Assembly (NCBI GenBank): GCA_050292235.1
Contig: JBNKLG010000054.1
Location: 1-17,777 of the forward strand
Length of the DNA: 17,777 nt
Direction: 5' to 3'
Source of the DNA: JBNKLG01 sp050292235
GTDB taxonomy: Bacteria > Pseudomonadota > Gammaproteobacteria > Chromatiales > Chromatiaceae
Below the pieces are notes generated by a model that saw nothing but the letters and a program-made list of their open reading frames with translations, ran no database searches and had not been told where the DNA came from. Shown piece after piece: positions 14,647 through 17,777 of the stretch. The translations under genes were made by a program, and so were the position numbers. Every line of letters starts with the position of its first letter. The stretch's first letter is position 1.

Positions 14647-15537
14647 GTGCGTTTTAAATTTTGGGGTGTGCGAGGCTCGATACCATCACCAGGACCGAAA
14701 ACCATTCGGTATGGGGGTAATACCACCTGTATTGAGGTGCGTGGCAACGATAACGAACTCCTGATCCTGGATGGTGGAACCGGCATCTTTCCCCTGGGAC
14801 AGAACCTGGTCTCTGAGTTTCCCCTCAAGGCCCACGTCTTTATCTCCCACACCCACTGGGATCATATTCAGGGCCTGCCGTTGTTTTTGCCCATCTTTGT
14901 TCCGGGTAACGAAGTGACCATCCATGGTGCGGCCGATCCCATTACCCAGCGGGGTATTGGCGAGGTGTTGTCGCGGCAGATGGAGTACGCCTATTTTCCC
15001 GTGCGTGAGGCCGAACTCAATGCCCGTATGGCCTACCAGAACATGCAGGAGGGACAGGATGTCCAGGTTGGTAGTGTCAGAGTACGGTGTCTGCTGCTTA
15101 ACCACCCGGTGCTGAATTTTGGTTATCGCCTTGAGTGCGGGGAAAAATCCTTTGTCTTCACGGGTGACCATGAGTGGCCCTATAACATCTACAACCCCGA
15201 TGAATCGGAATATGCCGATTATCAGGAGATGGTGGATGACCAACGGGACCGCATCCTGGCGTTCTTTCAGGGTGCCGATGTGCTGGTGATTGATACCGCC
15301 TATACCGATGCCGAATATCCCAAACGCAAGGGCTGGGGTCACGGCACCTTCGGTACCAGTATCGAAGCCGCCCGGGAGGCTGGCGTGAAACGGGTTTTTC
15401 TCACCCATCATGAACCCACCCGAAGCGATGAAGATCTGGAGGCCGTTTTCGCTGAGGCCAAAGGAACCCACGCCGTGGGCCGGACAGGGGATCCTGAGTT
15501 TGAACTGGCACAAGAAGGGTTGATGATCGAAGTCTAA
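14647..15537 (+). CDS. MBL-fold metallo-hydrolase
   Basis: A 296-residue metallo-beta-lactamase-fold enzyme with the opening RFKFWGVRGSIPSPGP and RYGGNTTCIEV, typical of a PhnP/RNase Z-like subgroup often found with signalling proteins. Metal ligands are visible: HTHWDH (H68, H70, D72, H73), H153 in LNHPVLNFGY, D174 in FTGDHEW and H254 in FLTHHEP. A substrate such as a cyclic nucleotide or phosphodiester is plausible from the subgroup, but not shown. The start is GTG at 14647, chosen because AAGGA (14634-14638) lies 8 nt before it and the conserved N-terminus begins immediately. It follows the HDOD gene by 105 nt and precedes the SH3-like gene by 21 nt. Confidence 0.9.
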   Translation: MRFKFWGVRGSIPSPGPKTIRYGGNTTCIEVRGNDNELLILDGGTGIFPLGQNLVSEFPLKAHVFISHTHWDHIQGLPLFLPIFVPGNEVTIHGAADPITQRGIGEVLSRQMEYAYFPVREAELNARMAYQNMQEGQDVQVGSVRVRCLLLNHPVLNFGYRLECGEKSFVFTGDHEWPYNIYNPDESEYADYQEMVDDQRDRILAFFQGADVLVIDTAYTDAEYPKRKGWGHGTFGTSIEAAREAGVKRVFLTHHEPTRSDEDLEAVFAEAKGTHAVGRTGDPEFELAQEGLMIEV

Positions 15538-15558
15538 AAACACACCAGGAGAATCGAC

Positions 15559-15894
15559 ATGAAAAGCCCCATTATCGGCACTCTGGCCATGGCAATAGCC
15601 CTTTTGCTGGGATTGACCCCGCCCAGTATCGCCTACGATGGCGAGCTCTATACTGTCTGTAAACTGGATCCGAACGGTGATAACTTCCTGGCCATCAGGT
15701 CCTGTCCCTCCTCCCGATGCCGAATGCTGGCCAAACTGCCACCGGGCACCTTCCTTTGGACTTACGAACCCTACTCGGAAAAGGGGTGGCGCCATGTCGG
15801 CGTAATGCGCCATTTCGATGACCAGTACACCCCCCATGGCCCTTCTGGGTATGTGTTTGATCAATATATCTGTTATGTGGATTTGAGTCGGTAA
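15559..15894 (+). CDS. Small secreted SH3-like protein
   Basis: A 111-residue exported protein: signal peptide with core IIGTLAMAIALLLGL and cleavage near SIA-YD, then one bacterial SH3-like domain. Its signature is FLAIRSCPSSRCRMLAKLPPGTFLWTYE, ending in GWRHVGV and GYVFDQYICYVDL. Such domains bind peptidoglycan or peptides in the periplasm. Four cysteines in the mature part (about 34, 49, 54, 105) could form two disulfides. AGGAG at 15547-15551 is well placed. The stop codon lies only 6 nt before the terminus of an IS remnant, so insertion occurred right after the gene and may have replaced its native downstream sequence; the domain itself looks complete. Confidence 0.8.
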   Translation: MKSPIIGTLAMAIALLLGLTPPSIAYDGELYTVCKLDPNGDNFLAIRSCPSSRCRMLAKLPPGTFLWTYEPYSEKGWRHVGVMRHFDDQYTPHGPSGYVFDQYICYVDLSR

Positions 15895-15900
15895 TGGGCA

Positions 15901-16101
15901 TGGAATCCTCCCCCGAAAAGGTGGACACTCTTTTCATGCAGCTTGTTTTAACTCAAAATTAGCTGGTGATAAATAGTTCAACGATGAATGGCGTCTTACT
16001 TGGTTGTAAAACGTCATGTATCCACGAATGGTCTTCAGGTATTCCGCTTCTGTGGTGAATCTCACCCGGTGAATGACATCCGCCTTCATGGAATGGAAAA
16101 A
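15901..16101 (-). mobile_element. IS3-family element remnant (one end only)
   Basis: The left edge, TGGAATCCTCCCCCGAAAAG onward to about 15929, has the look of an IS3-family terminal inverted repeat: it starts TG and contains the CCCCGAAAAGGTGGACA-type core. It is followed inward by the stop and C-terminal part of a transposase on the minus strand. The element breaks off at about 16101 inside the transposase gene, directly against the monooxygenase-like gene; no second terminus is seen in the window. It is a dead fragment left by a deletion or recombination. Confidence 0.8.
15934..16101 (-). pseudogene. 3' fragment of IS3-family transposase (OrfB)
   Basis: About 55 codons remain: FFHSMKADVIHRVRFTTEAE, then the IRGYMTFYNQVRRHSSLNYL region and SPANFELKQAA before the stop. 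This is the highly conserved end of IS3-family integrase-type transposases. In intact proteins the catalytic glutamate of the DDE triad lies just before the FFHS motif, so the break falls immediately after it and all three catalytic acids are lost. The open frame continues a few codons further upstream only by chance, reading through the neighbouring gene. Confidence 0.85.
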
Positions 16102-16403
16102 CCATAATCGCGTTCGACCCGGCAAATGCGAACCCGGAACGTTGAATACCAGTCTGCTGCCTGGTTTTGGGCATGCTGATGCGAAGGGTTGTCTTTCCAG
16201 GCCCTGATGGCTTCAAGACTGTCCCAGTAGGAAACCGAAATGCCAATCTCTTGCCTGGCTGATTCAAATCCCAGAAAACCAGGTTGATTTGAGGCCAGAT
16301 TCAGCATGGCCTGTGCTGTCTCCGTGTAGCCATTGTCAACCTCAGTCCTGATCGAGGTAAAGATGACGGCATAATAGGGCGGCTGGGGTGTCACTATTGT
16401 CAT
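16086..16403 (-). CDS. Antibiotic biosynthesis monooxygenase (ABM)-like protein
   Basis: A 105-residue protein with a dimeric ferredoxin-like (ABM) fold: YYAVIFTSIRTEVDNGYTET, QPGFLGFESARQEIGISVSYW, DSLEAIRAWKDNPSHQHAQN and WYSTFRVRICRVERDYGF. Relatives are small cytoplasmic enzymes or stress proteins, often of unknown substrate. The ATG at 16403 is preferred; an upstream TTG at 16451 would add residues outside the fold. The final residues after YGF (SIP and stop) are encoded by the IS3 remnant, so the original C-terminus was cut, though only slightly. It lies 127 nt downstream of draT in the same direction, with a small inverted repeat (16445-16450/16461-16466) between them. No functional link to nitrogenase control is evident. 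Confidence 0.8.
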   Translation of the reverse strand: MTIVTPQPPYYAVIFTSIRTEVDNGYTETAQAMLNLASNQPGFLGFESARQEIGISVSYWDSLEAIRAWKDNPSHQHAQNQAADWYSTFRVRICRVERDYGFSIP

Positions 16404-16530
16404 TGTCTGCGGCCTGTCTCTATAGGATCCTGTTTGTCGTATTTGCGACAAAGCCTTCTCTGTCGCGGTTCAGGGGGTATGGCCGGAGCTGATAGGGTGG
16501 GGTGGGTTTTCATCCGGGTTTCCTTCAAAA

Positions 16531-17385
16531 TCAGAGGGTGGCATAACACACTTCATAGACGCCACCGATGACCACAAATTCATCTTCGCCCTTGAGTCTT
16601 CCCGGTAGCAGGCGGTGGAAGAAGGCGATCTTGGCCAGAGGTACCGCCATCTCCACAATATAGTCGCCAAATTCGCTCGCGCGTTCCCGGTCTGTCGAAA
16701 AAGAGGAGAGATTGTTGAGTAGAACCTGATGGCGGCGGTGGCCGAGCTTGCCCAGTATCTCGTGGTCACCCACCCGGTTCATGCCACGATAGAGGGTCAT
16801 GTGGGATTCATCGGGAAACTGCCGCCCCAGTTCGTATTGGCAATAGCTGTAGACCAGGTCCAGCTGGGATTCCAGGGCGTTGGCACCATAGAGGCCCCGT
16901 GCCCGCTGTTCTATATAGTGTTGGTAGCTGTCGCTGGAGAAGTCGCGGATGGGGCTGCCATGGTGGCGTGGCAGCAGGCCGAAGCGGGATTCGACCCAGC
17001 CTTTGAGAGCGGCCCCTTCGATACCGTCGCTGTCAAAGGCCCAGCCGCGCAGCAGTCGCAGATAGCTGGCCTTGGCCCTGGATCGGGCGGTGGTTTTGCT
17101 ATAGCCCGCCTCTTCGGGATGTCCCAGGCTGAACTCGGCGTCCATATGATCCTGAAACAGTTGCGCCCGTTCGGCGTGATCCGGGAGTTTGTCCAGTCGA
17201 TGGAAGAGGTCACTGTGCAGCTCCAGTACACCATCCAGCAGCAGTGCCACCGGGTGCTGTTGAAAGGTCAGGCTACCGAGGATGACCGGGGGCAGGTTGC
17301 AGCGATTGACCGGCAGTCTGGCATCGGCGGGCAGGCTGGGGGGGAGGCCAGGGGGCTCGCTGGGGTTTTGTTTGTGATCATCCAT
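16531..17385 (-). CDS. draT: NAD+-dinitrogen-reductase ADP-ribosyltransferase
   Basis: DraT transfers ADP-ribose from NAD+ to a specific arginine of dinitrogenase reductase (NifH), switching nitrogenase off in response to ammonium or energy loss. The 284-residue product has the family N-terminus (LPVNRCNLPPVILGSLTFQQ) and the R-S-E-type ADP-ribosyltransferase residues: R200 in TLYRGMNR, the SSFST strand (227-231), and the E-x-E pair in GEDEF (E267, E269). The proline-rich first 25 residues are variable. It is transcribed away from nifH, with 178 nt between the two start codons. No strong ribosome binding site is seen and the NifA-type element overlaps its first codons. draG, which reverses the modification and often follows draT, is not next to it. 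Confidence 0.95.
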   Translation of the reverse strand: MDDHKQNPSEPPGLPPSLPADARLPVNRCNLPPVILGSLTFQQHPVALLLDGVLELHSDLFHRLDKLPDHAERAQLFQDHMDAEFSLGHPEEAGYSKTTARSRAKASYLRLLRGWAFDSDGIEGAALKGWVESRFGLLPRHHGSPIRDFSSDSYQHYIEQRARGLYGANALESQLDLVYSYCQYELGRQFPDESHMTLYRGMNRVGDHEILGKLGHRRHQVLLNNLSSFSTDRERASEFGDYIVEMAVPLAKIAFFHRLLPGRLKGEDEFVVIGGVYEVCYATL

Positions 17386-17388
17386 ACA
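17373..17388 (+). promoter_or_regulatory. NifA upstream activator sequence
   Basis: TGT at 17373-17375 and ACA at 17386-17388 are separated by exactly 10 nt, matching the TGT-N10-ACA site bound by NifA. Its centre is about 130 nt upstream of the predicted nifH transcription start, within the normal range. It overlaps the start codon of draT, so NifA binding could also influence draT. Confidence 0.75.
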
Positions 17389-17455
17389 TTCGCTGGGTGT
17401 TTGTTATGAAGCCGACCAGGATTTTTTGGCCGGGTATTTAATAAAAAAATATTAA

Positions 17456-17468
17456 TATCAATTAGTTA
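17456..17468 (+). promoter_or_regulatory. IHF binding site
   Basis: TATCAATTAGTTA fits the WATCAANNNNTTR consensus at every defined position and lies in an AT-rich tract between the activator site and the -24 element. IHF bending at such sites brings NifA to sigma-54 RNA polymerase. Confidence 0.7.
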
Positions 17469-17484
17469 ATGTGAAAAATCGGCC

Positions 17485-17501
17485 CTGGCACAGCTCTTGC
17501 T
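17485..17501 (+). promoter_or_regulatory. Sigma-54 (-24/-12) promoter of nifH
   Basis: TGGCACAGCTCTTGCT at 17486-17501 matches the TGGCACR-N4-TTGCW consensus completely, with the invariant GG and GC separated by 10 nt. Transcription should start near 17512, giving a leader of about 52 nt before the ATG. Confidence 0.92.
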
Positions 17502-17563
17502 CTCTAGGTGTGTGACGAAGCATTTTTGCTCTGGTTCATTCATCAACACCTAGGAGAGAGACT

Positions 17564-17777
17564 ATGGCACTGCGTCAATGTGCAATCTACGGTAAGGGCG
17601 GTATCGGCAAGTCTACCACCACTCAGAATCTGGTCGCCGGTCTGGCCGAATTGGGTAAGAAAGTCATGATCGTGGGCTGCGACCCCAAGGCCGACTCCAC
17701 CCGTCTGATCCTCCATTCCAAGGCTCAGAACACCATCATGGAAATGGCCGCCGAGGCCGGTACCGTGGAAGATCTGG
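17564..17777 (+). CDS. nifH: Nitrogenase iron protein (dinitrogenase reductase), 5' part
   Basis: NifH is the homodimeric, 4Fe-4S-containing ATPase that passes electrons to the MoFe protein. The first 71 codons are present; the gene runs off the window edge (usual length about 290 residues). The sequence starts MALRQCAIYGKGGIGKSTTT, with the P-loop GKGGIGKS at residues 10-17, and continues with VMIVGCDPKADSTRLIL (switch I region) and the family-typical HSKAQNTIMEMAAEAGTVEDL. AGGAGAG at 17552-17558 is a strong ribosome binding site. Expression is expected under NifA and sigma-54, and the product is the target of the divergently encoded DraT. The sequence is that of a group 1 Mo-nitrogenase. 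Confidence 0.98.
   Translation, partial: MALRQCAIYGKGGIGKSTTTQNLVAGLAELGKKVMIVGCDPKADSTRLILHSKAQNTIMEMAAEAGTVEDL

Noticed and set aside
14686..15864. 392-residue minus-strand open frame antisense to the MBL-fold and SH3-like genes
   Set aside because: The plus-strand frames have complete metal-binding motifs, a signal peptide and ribosome binding sites, so the antisense frame is a by-product of GC-rich codon use.
1..17777. CRISPR array, tRNA, rRNA or phage structural genes
   Set aside because: No regularly spaced repeats, no cloverleaf-like sequence I could support and no phage gene were seen.

Overview
The window looks like part of the chromosome of a nitrogen-fixing proteobacterium, most likely a gammaproteobacterium. 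The evidence is a canonical nifH start at the right edge, a divergently oriented draT, sigma-54/NifA-type control signals between them, and GC-rich coding sequence through most of the window. A sulfur-oxidising or purple-sulfur type lineage would fit, but that is inference from gene content; no rRNA or other taxonomic marker is present.

Layout. (1) Positions 1-1373 are visibly AT-rich and differ from the rest. They hold two minus-strand genes, a SAM-dependent methyltransferase and a small exported protein. The small gene is bracketed by a perfect 9-bp inverted repeat and followed by a bulged hairpin, which recalls an integron gene cassette. (2) Positions 1374-2050 carry no convincing gene but contain a large palindromic REP-like repeat (1691-1763) and a strong rho-independent terminator (1986-2016) just ahead of an EamA/DMT transporter gene (2051-2965). 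(3) Positions 2868-11990 form a tight eight-gene minus-strand operon. In transcription order it encodes: an exported substrate-binding-like/OmpA fusion; a membrane-anchored von Willebrand factor A (VWA) protein; a second, membrane-anchored substrate-binding-like/OmpA fusion; a two-TM coiled-coil protein; a TelA-family protein; and a complete NitT/TauT-type ABC importer (binding protein, permease, ATPase). Facing away from it is a Ycf46-type AAA+ ATPase (12134-13612). (4) Positions 13684-15894 encode an HDOD protein, a metallo-beta-lactamase-fold hydrolase and a small secreted SH3-like protein, all on the plus strand. (5) Positions 15901-16101 are a roughly 200-bp remnant of an IS3-family element, with one terminus and the last ~55 codons of its transposase. 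It abuts, and supplies the last codons of, a small monooxygenase-fold gene. (6) Positions 16531-17777 are the draT/nifH divergent pair.

The most interesting unit is the 2868-13612 locus. It combines three periplasmic-binding-protein-like modules (two fused to a peptidoglycan-binding-type OmpA domain), a periplasm-facing VWA domain, TelA, a membrane coiled-coil protein, an ABC importer and an AAA+ ATPase. The tight spacing argues for one coordinated envelope-associated machine. Its ligand and output cannot be read from sequence. In the nif region, a TGT-N10-ACA element, a consensus IHF site and a -24/-12 promoter are arranged as expected for NifA-activated nifH; DraT would ADP-ribosylate the NifH product to switch nitrogenase off. 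No draG lies next to draT here.
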